Assembly: GCF_041060425.1 (NCBI RefSeq) | Contig: NZ_JAULBC010000007.1 | Span: 248,001 to 312,000 of the forward strand | Source of the DNA: Danxiaibacter flavus | Lineage (GTDB): Bacteria; Bacteroidota; Bacteroidia; Chitinophagales; Chitinophagaceae | Reading direction: 5' to 3' | DNA length: 64,000 nucleotides | Shown here: piece after piece, positions 37,068 to 46,221 of the stretch | How the letters are laid out: every line of letters starts with the position of its first letter | Numbering within the stretch: the first letter of the stretch is position 1 | The notes under the pieces: model-generated | What the model saw: only the letters and a program-made list of their open reading frames with translations | Told to the model about the DNA's origin: nothing | Databases searched by the model: none | Position numbers and translations under genes: made by a program

Positions 37068-37139
37068 GAGGTGGTTAATCAGACTGATCACTCTTTGTAA
37101 TAAAAAATGCATTATCAAAAACAATTAAAAATTTAAGCA

Positions 37140-38081
37140 ATGAAAAATAATATAGTGAAAAACTTCATCGTATTAATTTTGCTCGGACTTAGCATAGTAT
37201 CCTGCAAAAAAGATAATTTTCCCGGTAGTGGTCCCGACAAGGGAATTACAGACTATCATCAAAATGCCGTCACACAATTCATCGCTGCCGGTAAAACAAA
37301 TTTTGCTTACAGGATTTTAGGAAAACAAACAGGTATCCCCCTCGTTATGGTTTCCGCCCTGGGAAATTCAATGGACGATTGGGACCCGGTTATTACCAAC
37401 GGCCTGGCACAGCAATACAAGGTGATCATCTTCGACATACAGGGTGTTGGCTCATCCAGCGGTGTAACCCCTGATAATATCCCGGATATGGCCAAAGGAG
37501 TAGTAACATTTATACAAGCGTTGGGCTACACCAAAGTTAACCTGTTAGGATTCTCCATGGGTAGCTTTATTACTCAGCAGATCGCCTCTGCAAATCCTGC
37601 TTTGGTAAATAAAATTATCCTTACAGGAACGGGACCCAAAGGAGCTGAAGGCCTTTCCAATCTTCCGAACATTTTGGCAACAACTGTAGGTTTAACTCCC
37701 GAACAAGTGTTCTTAGCCTCATTTTTCGCACCATCCGAAGGAAGTCAAACCGCAGGAAAGCTTTCTTATGAACGCATTCAAAAAAGAACTGTCAACAGGG
37801 ATGCGCCGGTTAGCCAGGAAAGTGCCACCGCAGGATTAAAAGCCGTTTTAGGCTGGGCTCAACCAGATCCGACAGCACTGGAGGAACTTAAAAAACTTAC
37901 AAAGCCCGTACTTATCGCACAAGGTGAAAAAGATTTTCTTGTTCCTGTTGTCAATGCAATCAATATGGCCAACAGTATCCCTGGTTCACAGCTGATTGTT
38001 TATCATGATGCGGCTCATGGCGCCATTTATCAGTACCACGACGAATTTATCCGCGCAGCATCCGAATTTTTAACCAAGTAA
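37140..38081 (+). CDS. Alpha/beta hydrolase lipoprotein (Ser type)
   Basis: A 313-residue paralogue of the upstream gene but with a lipoprotein signal (lipobox ending at Cys22, IVSCKKD). Nucleophile Ser139 in GFSMGS, late acid in GEKDFLVP, His293 in DAAHGAI. The copies share segments such as SMDDWDPV(I/V)xNGL and VLGWAQPD. One soluble and one membrane-anchored form of the same enzyme type in one operon suggests different placement rather than different chemistry. The substrate is unknown. Confidence 0.85.
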   Translation: MKNNIVKNFIVLILLGLSIVSCKKDNFPGSGPDKGITDYHQNAVTQFIAAGKTNFAYRILGKQTGIPLVMVSALGNSMDDWDPVITNGLAQQYKVIIFDIQGVGSSSGVTPDNIPDMAKGVVTFIQALGYTKVNLLGFSMGSFITQQIASANPALVNKIILTGTGPKGAEGLSNLPNILATTVGLTPEQVFLASFFAPSEGSQTAGKLSYERIQKRTVNRDAPVSQESATAGLKAVLGWAQPDPTALEELKKLTKPVLIAQGEKDFLVPVVNAINMANSIPGSQLIVYHDAAHGAIYQYHDEFIRAASEFLTK

Positions 38082-38118
38082 AAAGAAGTTCTATACTAAT
38101 CATCAAAAAATAAAAACA

Positions 38119-38547
38119 ATGGAAACAATAACAAAAACAAGCAAGGTTTTATACACTGCCCAAACGCACACCACAGGCGGTCGCGAGCATGGAGTGGCGA
38201 AAAGTTCAGACGGACATTTGGATATCAGATTATCTTCTCCCGGCACTAACGGCGCCGGAACCAATCCGGAACAATTATTTGCAGCAGGTTGGTCTGCGTG
38301 TTTTGAAGGCGCAATGGGAATTGCAGCAAATAAGAGCCGTATTACGCTCCCTGAAGACACAGCCATTGATGCAGAAGTGGACCTGTGCCTGGATAAAGCT
38401 GATTTTTTTCTCAGGGCGAGACTTAATGTAAGCCTTCCCGGATTGGACAGAGACATTGCACAGAGCCTGATAGATGCAGCAGAAAATATTTGTCCGTATA
38501 GTAAAGCCATCAAAGGGAATGTGGATGTTGAGATTAACCTGGTTTAA
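38119..38547 (+). CDS. ohr: Organic hydroperoxide resistance protein (Ohr/OsmC)
   Basis: A 142-residue thiol peroxidase of the Ohr branch. The two reactive cysteines are Cys61 (WSACFEGAM) and Cys125 (NICPYSKA), at the expected spacing. It reduces organic hydroperoxides with lipoylated or dithiol partners in the cytoplasm. It follows the lipoprotein hydrolase after 37 bases, so it is probably in the same transcript, and is followed by a strong hairpin. Length is normal for the family. Confidence 0.9.
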   Translation: METITKTSKVLYTAQTHTTGGREHGVAKSSDGHLDIRLSSPGTNGAGTNPEQLFAAGWSACFEGAMGIAANKSRITLPEDTAIDAEVDLCLDKADFFLRARLNVSLPGLDRDIAQSLIDAAENICPYSKAIKGNVDVEINLV

Positions 38548-38553
38548 AATGAC

Positions 38554-38587
38554 TAATCGCCGGACTTGAAAGGTAGTCCGGCGATTA
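38554..38587 (+). terminator. Perfect 13-bp hairpin after ohr
   Basis: TAATCGCCGGACT (38554-38566), 8-base loop, exact complement (38575-38587). The T-run is weak, but the position 6 bases after the ohr stop fits the end of the hydrolase-ohr transcript. Confidence 0.6.
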
Positions 38588-38666
38588 ATCGTTCTGTAAG
38601 CCGATCAATAAGCCTGAAACAACCGAAGCAGCCATTGTTCTTATTAAAACAATTAAACTTATCATA

Positions 38667-39518
38667 ATGCAAACGCAACAAAAAACATGGTTCATTACCG
38701 GCGCCTCAAAAGGCTTTGGTTATGAAATTACAAAAGCTGCCCTAGAAGCTGGCGACAAAGTAGTGGCAACTGTTCGAAACAATACTTCCGCACTCCACAG
38801 TGACCTGAAAAATCAGTCAAACCTGTTAATCGTTAATATGGATGTAACAAGAGAACCGGAGGTTAAAGATGCCGTAGAAAAGGCTATCGCTCATTTTGGC
38901 AAATTAGACATCGTTGTAAATAACGCTGGTTATGGCATTGTAGGCGCAATCGAAGAAGTATCCGATGCAGAGGCAAGAAAACAATATGATACCAACGTTT
39001 TTGGTGTTTTAAATGTATTGCGGGCAACGCTTCCTTATTTAAGAAAACAAAGATCCGGTCATATCATTAATGTGTCTTCACTCTTTGCATTTGATCCTTT
39101 AATTGGTTGGGCATTGTACGGATCAACCAAAAATGCTGTGGAAGGAATTTCGCAGGGACTTGCCAAGGAACTGGAACCATTTGGGATAGCTGTAACTGTT
39201 ATTGAACCTGGTTTGTTCAGAACAGGTTTTACCGGAAAGGACTCTTTTGCTATTGCACAAAACACAATAAGCGACTACGAAAATACGCGCGTAGGTCAAA
39301 TGCGAAAAAGCACCGGAGCTTTTCATGGAACGCAGCCCGGAGATCCATCCAAATTAGCGACGTTGGTTGTTAAGTTAGCGCACGCAGAAAACCCACCGCT
39401 TCATTTACCTATAGGAACAGATTCGGTCAACAATTATAATACATTCAAAGAACGACTGGCGAACGATGTAAACACGTGGATGACAGATTCATTGAGCACC
39501 GATTATAAACCCGGCTGA
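38667..39518 (+). CDS. Short-chain dehydrogenase/reductase (SDR)
   Basis: A 283-residue classical SDR: cofactor loop TGASKGFG (11-18), NNAG in the core, and the catalytic pair Tyr151/Lys155 (YGSTK) with an upstream Ser in NVSS. The charged residue after the first strand pattern suggests NADP preference, but this is weak. It belongs to the oxidoreductases often annotated as 'SDR, short-chain ketoreductase'. It is separate from ohr by a hairpin and ends with its own terminator at 39541. Confidence 0.88.
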   Translation: MQTQQKTWFITGASKGFGYEITKAALEAGDKVVATVRNNTSALHSDLKNQSNLLIVNMDVTREPEVKDAVEKAIAHFGKLDIVVNNAGYGIVGAIEEVSDAEARKQYDTNVFGVLNVLRATLPYLRKQRSGHIINVSSLFAFDPLIGWALYGSTKNAVEGISQGLAKELEPFGIAVTVIEPGLFRTGFTGKDSFAIAQNTISDYENTRVGQMRKSTGAFHGTQPGDPSKLATLVVKLAHAENPPLHLPIGTDSVNNYNTFKERLANDVNTWMTDSLSTDYKPG

Positions 39519-39540
39519 TTAATAAATTTACTCTTTCAAA

Positions 39541-39580
39541 CAGCACCAGAAACAACAACAATCGGGTGCTGTTTTTATTT
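39541..39580 (+). terminator. Rho-independent terminator after the SDR gene
   Basis: CAGCACC (39541-39547) pairs with GGTGCTG (39565-39571), followed by TTTTATTT. Confidence 0.6.
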
Positions 39581-39661
39581 GTAGCCTTTACGATTTTTTA
39601 CTGAAATAATTCATACAACAAATAGCCTGAATGCGGTATTGAAAACGGGGTTCCGTAAAAA

Positions 39662-39669
39662 TAAATTTG
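39662..39669 (+). promoter_or_regulatory. -7 promoter box
   Basis: TAAATTTG, an exact TAnnTTTG, 71 bases before the DUF3108 gene start. Confidence 0.45.
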
Positions 39670-39739
39670 TGTTGTAAAAGCTAAACGATATATAGGGTAT
39701 CGCAAATGCAGACATTACAAATCCATCAAAAAAAGGAAT

Positions 39740-40561
39740 ATGAAAAAGGCAATCTATTTGTTATTTATACTTATAACATATTTACCGGCTCCGTCATTCG
39801 CACAAACGGAAGTAGTTTCAAACCACGCCTTTCAAACAGGTGAAAAAATCCGCTATGATGTTTTCTACAACGTGATTGGTATTTATTTACAGGCTGGAAC
39901 TGCAACATTTACTGCATCAAACGAGATTATCGGGAACAGTGAAGTGTATCATGTAATTGGCGAAGGATCAACCAATTCAAAATATGATTGGATCTTTAAA
40001 GTGCGAGATCGTTATGAAACTTATTTTAATGCAGCCGACCTTAAGCCACTTATATTTCGCAGGCATATCAATGAAGGCAATTACAGGAAGGATGAAGAGA
40101 TTTCGTTCAATCAGCAAACAAACTCAGTCACAACAAATGGAGGTGTTTATGCTGTTCCTGAAAACATACAAGATGCAATCAGTATTATGTACTATGTGCG
40201 CGACATAAATTACGACCAGTATCAAACAGGAAGCAAAATTCCGGTCAGTGTATTTATCGATAACAAAGTTTACAAAATGTATATTTACCACAATGGCAGG
40301 GAAGTAATAAAAACAAAATATGGAGAATTCAATGCCATAAAGTTAAAGCCGTTATTACTGAAAGGAAATACTTCTAAAGATGATGAAAAGTTGCTGGAAG
40401 AAGATGTTTTTGAAGGTAGCGAAAAGATGACGATCTGGATAACAGACGACTCAAATCACATACCTGTTCGTATTGAAAGTCCGATCGCTGTTGGCAAGGT
40501 TAAAATCGACCTTATGCAGTATGAAAATTTGAAATACAGCCTGACAGCGCTTAAGCGTTAG
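39740..40561 (+). CDS. DUF3108 periplasmic protein
   Basis: A 273-residue exported protein: signal peptide (cleavage near SFAQT, about 22), then a single beta-rich DUF3108 domain beginning with TGEKIRYDVFYNVIGIYLQAGTA and ending near residue 265. The family is common in Bacteroidota and Proteobacteria; its role is not established. It is a single gene with its own promoter box. Confidence 0.8.
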   Translation: MKKAIYLLFILITYLPAPSFAQTEVVSNHAFQTGEKIRYDVFYNVIGIYLQAGTATFTASNEIIGNSEVYHVIGEGSTNSKYDWIFKVRDRYETYFNAADLKPLIFRRHINEGNYRKDEEISFNQQTNSVTTNGGVYAVPENIQDAISIMYYVRDINYDQYQTGSKIPVSVFIDNKVYKMYIYHNGREVIKTKYGEFNAIKLKPLLLKGNTSKDDEKLLEEDVFEGSEKMTIWITDDSNHIPVRIESPIAVGKVKIDLMQYENLKYSLTALKR

Positions 40562-40710
40562 TGTATGAGTTCGCCCTTTCGAACGCTAAGCTTGCGAAAG
40601 GTATGAAGTATAAGGTTTGAGGCGTAAGGAAGTAACATGTAAGATTTAAGCATTAAATACGAGGCACGGTAGTGGCAAAGTTGGCAGGATACTAACTAAA
40701 GAATTTACAG

Positions 40711-40847
40711 TGCCAATTCAATGTCGTTTAGTTACGAGTTATCATTTCTTAACAACCTATTCTTTGTGTAATTCTGTGCCTACTCTGCCTTTCCTTTATC
40801 TTCCAAAGATGACGATGCTTGCTTAATTAAATGACATTGAATTGCCA
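40711..40847. repeat. 137-bp inverted-repeat element (copy B)
   Basis: The ends 40711-40734 and 40824-40847 are inverted copies matching at 21 of 24 positions, with AATGTC(G/A)TTTA(G/A)TTA in common with copy A at 13798-14004. The interior is unrelated to that of copy A. It lies in the gap before the TolC/HlyD/MFS operon. Confidence 0.65.
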
Positions 40848-40918
40848 ATTCTTTCGCCGTTTGCCTTCACCCGTTAATACAAAGCATTTTTACATCCAGC
40901 CACTGTCGATACCATTTA

Positions 40919-40962
40919 TTCACAAATGTGAACGTTGCCCGGATTTTTCAGTAGGTACTTTG
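40919..40962 (+). promoter_or_regulatory. Operator TTCACA-AA-TGTGAA and -7-like box of the MFS efflux operon
   Basis: The dyad at 40919-40932 is followed, after 24 bases, by the -7-like ACTTTG (40957-40962). The same dyad (18 identical bases, TTTATTCACAAATGTGAA) and the same distance to ACTTTG occur before the DUF302 gene at 45604-45647. The dyad centre falls about 40 bases before the expected transcription start, a usual place for Crp/Fnr activators. The Crp/Fnr gene at 44962 is the likely partner. Confidence 0.6.
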
Positions 40963-40987
40963 TACTCACAAAACAAATCGAACAATC

Positions 40988-42307
40988 ATGAAACTTATAA
41001 ATAGTATAATTCTGACAAGCATATTGCTGATCGGATCTTTAACATCCTTCGGCCAGCAAAATAAAGCGCATGCGCTTTCGATGCAGGATGCTTTTGTACT
41101 TGCAGCTAAAAACAGCGCACAACTAAAAGTCTCTAAGATAAGCACGGCCCTGGCACATCAGAAAGTTGAGATAGCCAAACTGGGCAGATTACCTGAGATT
41201 TCCACCGGGCTAAACTATGGTTACCTGAGCAACTCACAGATATGGGATCCTTCTTTTGGCAAACACCTTACAAGATCAATTCCACACAACCTTACACAAT
41301 TTTCCGTTCAGGCCTCAGAAGTAATTTTCAGGGGTGGTGAAGTTGCCAACAATTTGAAAAAGGCCAATTTAGAGGAACAGATTGCTGTTTTGAATCAGAA
41401 CAAAAGCCTGGAAGACATAAAATTCCTCGTGGCAGCAAAATATCTTGATATCTATCGACTGATCAACCAGCGTGAAGTTTATGTGGACAACATAGAGTCA
41501 TCACAGGAAAGACTTAAAAATATTCTGAGTCTTCAAAAACAGGGGCTGGTCACCAATAATGATGTCCTTCGCACTAAGCTGATCATCTCAGATCTGCAAC
41601 TGGCTGTTCGTAAAACCGATGACAATATTGAGATTATAAATCAACAGTTTAATACGGTATTAGGGATTGACCTGTATGAAAAGCTAATACCGGATTCCAG
41701 CCTGCTGACGTACGCTTTTGGAGATGAGGACATTAAAAAATTAATGACCATGGCTTATGAAAACAACAAGGAACTGAAGACAGTTACCAAGGAAATTGAA
41801 GCAGCGCAAACAAATATGAAGGTAACAAGCGCGGAACGTTATCCCAGGGTAAGTCTTTTTGCAGCCAATAATTTACAGCGGCCTTATACTTATTCCACAC
41901 CCGCTTTAGATATCTACTACAACAACTGGATAGCAGGTGTAAGTGTGAGTTACAATATCTCCTCAATTTATCAATCAGTAAGAAAAATAAAAGCAGCGCA
42001 GATACAAATAGAACAAGCCGTTGCAAGAGACACTGTTCAACAGCAAAATGTAGAAGTGGCAGTAAATGCAGATTTGATAAAATTTAATGAAGCTAAATAT
42101 GAATTAACCACTTACACAGACGACCTGCGTTCGGCGGAGGAAAATTACCGCATCGTTGAAAAAAAATATTTTAACCAACTGGCCTTACTGGCTGATTTGA
42201 TAGACGCTACAAATACAAAAATAGAAGCAGAGCTCAAAGTGAGCAACGCCCGGATAAATGCAGTGTACGCGCATTATCAACTGCAAAAATCAATTGGCCT
42301 TTTATAA
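40988..42307 (+). CDS. TolC-family outer-membrane efflux protein
   Basis: A 439-residue outer-membrane channel with signal peptide (cleavage near SFGQQ, about 22) and two efflux repeats (about 30-225, 245-435). It starts an operon with a HlyD adaptor (18 bases later), an MFS permease and a Crp/Fnr regulator, the layout of EmrAB-TolC type multidrug pumps. It is clearly different from the TolC at 5634. The promoter operator lies at 40919-40932. Confidence 0.88.
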   Translation: MKLINSIILTSILLIGSLTSFGQQNKAHALSMQDAFVLAAKNSAQLKVSKISTALAHQKVEIAKLGRLPEISTGLNYGYLSNSQIWDPSFGKHLTRSIPHNLTQFSVQASEVIFRGGEVANNLKKANLEEQIAVLNQNKSLEDIKFLVAAKYLDIYRLINQREVYVDNIESSQERLKNILSLQKQGLVTNNDVLRTKLIISDLQLAVRKTDDNIEIINQQFNTVLGIDLYEKLIPDSSLLTYAFGDEDIKKLMTMAYENNKELKTVTKEIEAAQTNMKVTSAERYPRVSLFAANNLQRPYTYSTPALDIYYNNWIAGVSVSYNISSIYQSVRKIKAAQIQIEQAVARDTVQQQNVEVAVNADLIKFNEAKYELTTYTDDLRSAEENYRIVEKKYFNQLALLADLIDATNTKIEAELKVSNARINAVYAHYQLQKSIGLL

Positions 42308-42325
42308 ATAATTGAAATCTATTTT

Positions 42326-43375
42326 ATGAAACAGCGTAACAACAAAAAAAGCAAACAAATAGTGATCAACATTCTGCTAATGGCAGCCGCAGCATGTTTT
42401 GTATTGTGGGGAATATCGGTTTATTTCAACCTTGGCAACGATTTGTATACGAACGACGCCCATATTGAAGAATACATCAATCCCGTAAATACCCGCATTC
42501 CCGGCTACATTAAAGCGGTTAGGTTTAACGAACATCAAACTGTAAAAAAGGGTGACACACTTGTGTTGTTAGATGACAGGGAATACAGGATCCAGGTAGA
42601 ACAGGCTGAGGCAGCATATATGGCAGCAGAAGCATCTAAAAATGTAACTGCCTCCAGTGTAAATACCGTACAAAGCGGTTTAAGCACAACTGATGCAAAC
42701 ATTGAAGCACTGAAAGTACGGGCATGGAATGCTGAGCAAAACTATCACCGTTATGCAAATTTGCTGAATGATGGCGCTGCAACCCAGCAACAGTTTGACC
42801 AGGCAAAAACGGATTATGAAACCTTACAGGCTCAAACCAAAGCGCTGCAGCAACAGCGAGCCACTACCAGCCTGTCTACAGTCGAAACTTCTAACAGGAT
42901 TTCGGTAAATGATGCAGAAATAAAACGGACACATGCATTATTAGACTTTGCCAAATTGAACCTCTCTTATACGGTTATTACTGCTCCATATGATGGTGTT
43001 ACAGGCAGACGGACCATCCAGGACGGACAATTGGTTCAGGCTGGCCAGACTTTACTGTCTTATGTAAGAAATGACAGCACCTGGGTAGTTGCCAATTATA
43101 AGGAAACGCAGGTAACAAAACTCACTATCGGACAAAAGGTGAAGTTACAGGTTGACGGCTTTGGTGCTAAAGAATTTGATGGGGTTGTTACAGCCATTGC
43201 GCAGGCAACGGGTTCAAAATTTTCATCAATTCCCGTTGACAATTCAACAGGGAACTTCATAAAAGTGCAACAGCGTGTCCCCGTAAAAATCGAGCTTGTT
43301 AAAAATCAGCAAAACGATGAGTTTCTTAAGCAGTTCCGTGCAGGAATGAATGTGGAAGTTCGTATTGCAAAATAA
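42326..43375 (+). CDS. HlyD/EmrA-type membrane fusion protein
   Basis: A 349-residue adaptor with one N-terminal transmembrane helix (about 12-34), the first lipoyl half (about 50-90, NPVNTRIPGYIKAVRFNEHQTVKKGD), a long coiled-coil hairpin (about 90-205), the second lipoyl half (ITAPYDGVTGRRTIQDGQLV) and a beta-barrel domain. It links the MFS permease to the TolC channel across the periplasm. Unlike the RND adaptor at 10194 it is anchored by a helix, not lipid, as expected for EmrA. Confidence 0.88.
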   Translation: MKQRNNKKSKQIVINILLMAAAACFVLWGISVYFNLGNDLYTNDAHIEEYINPVNTRIPGYIKAVRFNEHQTVKKGDTLVLLDDREYRIQVEQAEAAYMAAEASKNVTASSVNTVQSGLSTTDANIEALKVRAWNAEQNYHRYANLLNDGAATQQQFDQAKTDYETLQAQTKALQQQRATTSLSTVETSNRISVNDAEIKRTHALLDFAKLNLSYTVITAPYDGVTGRRTIQDGQLVQAGQTLLSYVRNDSTWVVANYKETQVTKLTIGQKVKLQVDGFGAKEFDGVVTAIAQATGSKFSSIPVDNSTGNFIKVQQRVPVKIELVKNQQNDEFLKQFRAGMNVEVRIAK

Positions 43376-43386
43376 ATATCAACAAT

Positions 43387-44943
43387 ATGGAAGTCAACCA
43401 AATATTTTACGCATGGGTTCCAAAATATATCCGCTATACCATTTTGTTGTTAATGGTATTTGTAGTGCTATGTGCAAACGGTGTTTACCTGGGAATTACA
43501 ACAGATATGTACAGTGATCTGGGCGTATATTCAGAACCATATACAATGGCAACAAACGCTATGTATATCGGAATGGGACTTGGATTTTTATTTATCATCA
43601 GGCTTGCTGTAAGGTTTCCTGGCAAACCATTACTAATCTTTGGTTTTGCAATGATGTTATTCATGAACATTATTTGCGCCACTGCGAACAATCCCTTTCT
43701 TACAGTTGCAGCCTCATTTGTTTTGGGATTTACCAAAGTGCTTGCATTAGGACAAATTTATCTTGCATGGTTAGTTATCTGGAGCAAAAACATGGACGCC
43801 TCAAGAGTGTATCCGTTTTTTTATTTCGTGGCGCTTGCCGGGTTGAATTTTATAACCTGGCTTACCACATGGTTTGCACACCTCTTTTCCTGGAGGTATG
43901 CTTATATCATAGTGCTAATCCTGATCCTGCTTTGTATTGTACTCGCTGTAATATTCCTTGAAAATCACAAATTAAGAAAGAAAATACCATTGTATCAACT
44001 CGACATTCCCGGGCTCCTGCTATTAGCCATATCACTTATGCTTATTAACTATGTTGCCGTTTATGGAAAAGTTGAAGATTGGTTCAGCTCCAATGCAATT
44101 CGCCTTACATTTTTTATGGCGGCAATTACGATCCTGCTGTTCATAAAAAGAGAATTATCGGTCAGGCGTCCGATCCTTGATTTCAGGCTTTTTAAAGTAT
44201 TGAATGTAAGCGCCGGCTTATTGCTTTTCTTTTTATTGGGGGCTCTTACACCAACTACTTTTCAATCCGCTTTATCAATCAATATATTACACTTTGAACT
44301 AATAAGAAACGCTGAATTAAGTCTCTTTCTCATACCCGGCATTCTAGCAGGAAGCATCCTGACCTTTTTTTGGTACAGGAAACATTTCGACAGCCATTTA
44401 CTATTCATTATAGGATTCTCTGCAATTGTGCTGTATCACATAATGATGTACACGCGGTTTGTAAATGATTTAAATATTGATGAGTTTTGGCTTCCCTCCT
44501 TCTTCAGAGGATTTGCTCTTGCAATTCTATACATTTCAATTGGCCTGTACGCAACTGCAAATCTTCCCATCCCGGTTACATTAAAGGTTGTCGGATTAAT
44601 ACTGATCGTACGCTCGTTTCTTGCTACGGGGCTGGCTTCCGGACTTTATAACTATTTTTTATACGCAAATTCAAATCGTCATTTATCCATGCTTACATCT
44701 GAAATAGATGCCAATGAGCTTACTGGCTTTCAACATACTGATTTTACCGGCTATTACAAGTACATGCTGCAGCAGGCCAATTTAGCAGCCAGTAAGGAAA
44801 TATCTGGAAGTATTATTATTTTTGGAATATCCATAGTAATTGTATTGATTATAGCAATGGCTTACAAAAAAATAAAGAAAGGATTATTGCAGTATCCTGC
44901 TATTCCGAAGGCGGAAATGTCAAACAATACAATTGCTGTTTAA
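43387..44943 (+). CDS. MFS transporter, EmrB-like efflux permease
   Basis: A 518-residue major facilitator protein with about fourteen hydrophobic segments, as in DHA2 drug:proton antiporters. The pattern of EmrB motif C is not strongly kept, and the N-terminal half has the QIYLAWLVIW segment after TM4. It starts 11 bases after the adaptor stop. With the TolC and HlyD genes it should form a tripartite pump expelling hydrophobic compounds; the substrate is unknown. Confidence 0.86.
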   Translation: MEVNQIFYAWVPKYIRYTILLLMVFVVLCANGVYLGITTDMYSDLGVYSEPYTMATNAMYIGMGLGFLFIIRLAVRFPGKPLLIFGFAMMLFMNIICATANNPFLTVAASFVLGFTKVLALGQIYLAWLVIWSKNMDASRVYPFFYFVALAGLNFITWLTTWFAHLFSWRYAYIIVLILILLCIVLAVIFLENHKLRKKIPLYQLDIPGLLLLAISLMLINYVAVYGKVEDWFSSNAIRLTFFMAAITILLFIKRELSVRRPILDFRLFKVLNVSAGLLLFFLLGALTPTTFQSALSINILHFELIRNAELSLFLIPGILAGSILTFFWYRKHFDSHLLFIIGFSAIVLYHIMMYTRFVNDLNIDEFWLPSFFRGFALAILYISIGLYATANLPIPVTLKVVGLILIVRSFLATGLASGLYNYFLYANSNRHLSMLTSEIDANELTGFQHTDFTGYYKYMLQQANLAASKEISGSIIIFGISIVIVLIIAMAYKKIKKGLLQYPAIPKAEMSNNTIAV

Positions 44944-44961
44944 CTTATAACAGCTGCACAA

Positions 44962-45567
44962 ATGATCCCAATAGATGCTTGCGAACCGTACTTTGAATAC
45001 GTACGAAAATATACCGAGCTGGATGCTGAAGCTATGCAACTGATAGCTTCGCAAATAAGTGAGGTTACATTTCCAAAGAAACACATCATCCTTCCGGAAA
45101 ACAGTGCCTGTAACAAGGTTTATTTTATTGTTTCAGGTACAGCAAGATCTTATTATACGGATTTCTCGGGCATAACCGTAACATGGTCCTTTCATTTTAA
45201 CAACAGCCGAAGCGTTATCAGAAATGTTTTTGCAGTTGATTACCGTGCATTTATAACCAACAAACCCTCTTCTATATCTATTGAAACACTAAGTGAAGTG
45301 AAAGCATTCGTTTTTACAAAAGAAGCTGTATCCAGCATGATGGAAAGATCCTTAAAATATGAAATATGGATGCGGAAATTAAACGAAAATGCCTACGTCA
45401 GCATGTTCGACAGGGCTTTCACATTACTCACCATGTCAGCAACAGAACGATATAGCAAGCTGGTAGAAGAAGAACCTCACCTGTTACAAATGTTTTCCAA
45501 CCATTATATCGCATCCTATCTTGGAATTGCACCACAATCGCTGAGCAGGATCAGAAGCCAGCACTAA
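44962..45567 (+). CDS. Crp/Fnr-family transcriptional regulator
   Basis: A 201-residue regulator: cyclic-nucleotide-like barrel (about 20-120, FPKKHIILPENSACNKVYFIVSGTARSYY) and a C-terminal helix-turn-helix (about 165-200, FSNHYIASYLGIAPQSLSRIRSQH). It is the fourth gene of the efflux operon, 18 bases after the MFS gene. The dyads before the operon and before the adjacent DUF302 gene are its probable sites, so it would control both and itself. No Fe-S cysteines are seen. Confidence 0.86.
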   Translation: MIPIDACEPYFEYVRKYTELDAEAMQLIASQISEVTFPKKHIILPENSACNKVYFIVSGTARSYYTDFSGITVTWSFHFNNSRSVIRNVFAVDYRAFITNKPSSISIETLSEVKAFVFTKEAVSSMMERSLKYEIWMRKLNENAYVSMFDRAFTLLTMSATERYSKLVEEEPHLLQMFSNHYIASYLGIAPQSLSRIRSQH

Positions 45568-45603
45568 AGATCAATTTAAAAATTTTTTGCTGTTTTATGT
45601 TTA

Positions 45604-45647
45604 TTCACAAATGTGAATGTTATCGCTATCTAAACATGTGAACTTTG
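45604..45647 (+). promoter_or_regulatory. Operator TTCACA-AA-TGTGAA and -7-like box of the DUF302 gene
   Basis: The dyad at 45604-45617 is the same as at 40919-40932, and ACTTTG follows at 45642-45647, at exactly the same distance. An extra half-site ATGTGAA lies just before the box. Confidence 0.6.
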
Positions 45648-45669
45648 GTATATCAAATCAGCGAAGAAC

Positions 45670-46176
45670 ATGAAGAAAGCAATAACCATAGAACATATAC
45701 AGACTGAGTTAACAAGCAATTTTGATCGTTTCACATTTAATCTTGAAAAGGCTTTGGGAGTGCTAACGCCTTCAGCACTGCAGGCACTCGGAGCATCTCC
45801 CGCATCCATGGCGTCTTATTTAACTAATGTGTCCGGTGAAAATAACCTGGTCTTGTTTAATATTCTCTTACAAGGTGATTTAACAGACAATCAGAACAAA
45901 ATCAACATTAAACAGTATCAGATTGGCAACCCCAAATTAATGCTGAGAATAATAGCAAATCACGCCGCAGCAGGGTTATATCTTCCTGTTCATTTGCTTG
46001 TCTATGAAAAGTATCCAGGCAAAGCAATGATCGAATATGACCTTCCTTCTTCTTTATTCGCGCAGTTTGATAACCCGGAAATTCTCTCGGATTCAGTAGC
46101 CCTGGAAAATAAACTAATTGAACTTATCCGGATTGCAGATGCAGATAGCGAGGTTGAGTGTCAGACCAGGTTATAA
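45670..46176 (+). CDS. DUF302 domain protein
   Basis: A 168-residue cytoplasmic protein with one DUF302 domain (about 55-150; GNPKLMLRIIANHAAAGLYLPVHLLVYEKYPGKAMIEYDLPSSLF). DUF302 proteins are small, often stress- or metal-linked, and without an agreed function. The gene shares the operator of the efflux operon, so it is probably induced with it, and the AraC gene follows after 45 bases. Confidence 0.75.
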   Translation: MKKAITIEHIQTELTSNFDRFTFNLEKALGVLTPSALQALGASPASMASYLTNVSGENNLVLFNILLQGDLTDNQNKINIKQYQIGNPKLMLRIIANHAAAGLYLPVHLLVYEKYPGKAMIEYDLPSSLFAQFDNPEILSDSVALENKLIELIRIADADSEVECQTRL

Positions 46177-46221
46177 TATGTCAATAAACACAAAATAATT
46201 TAACAACAAAAATCAAGAGCA

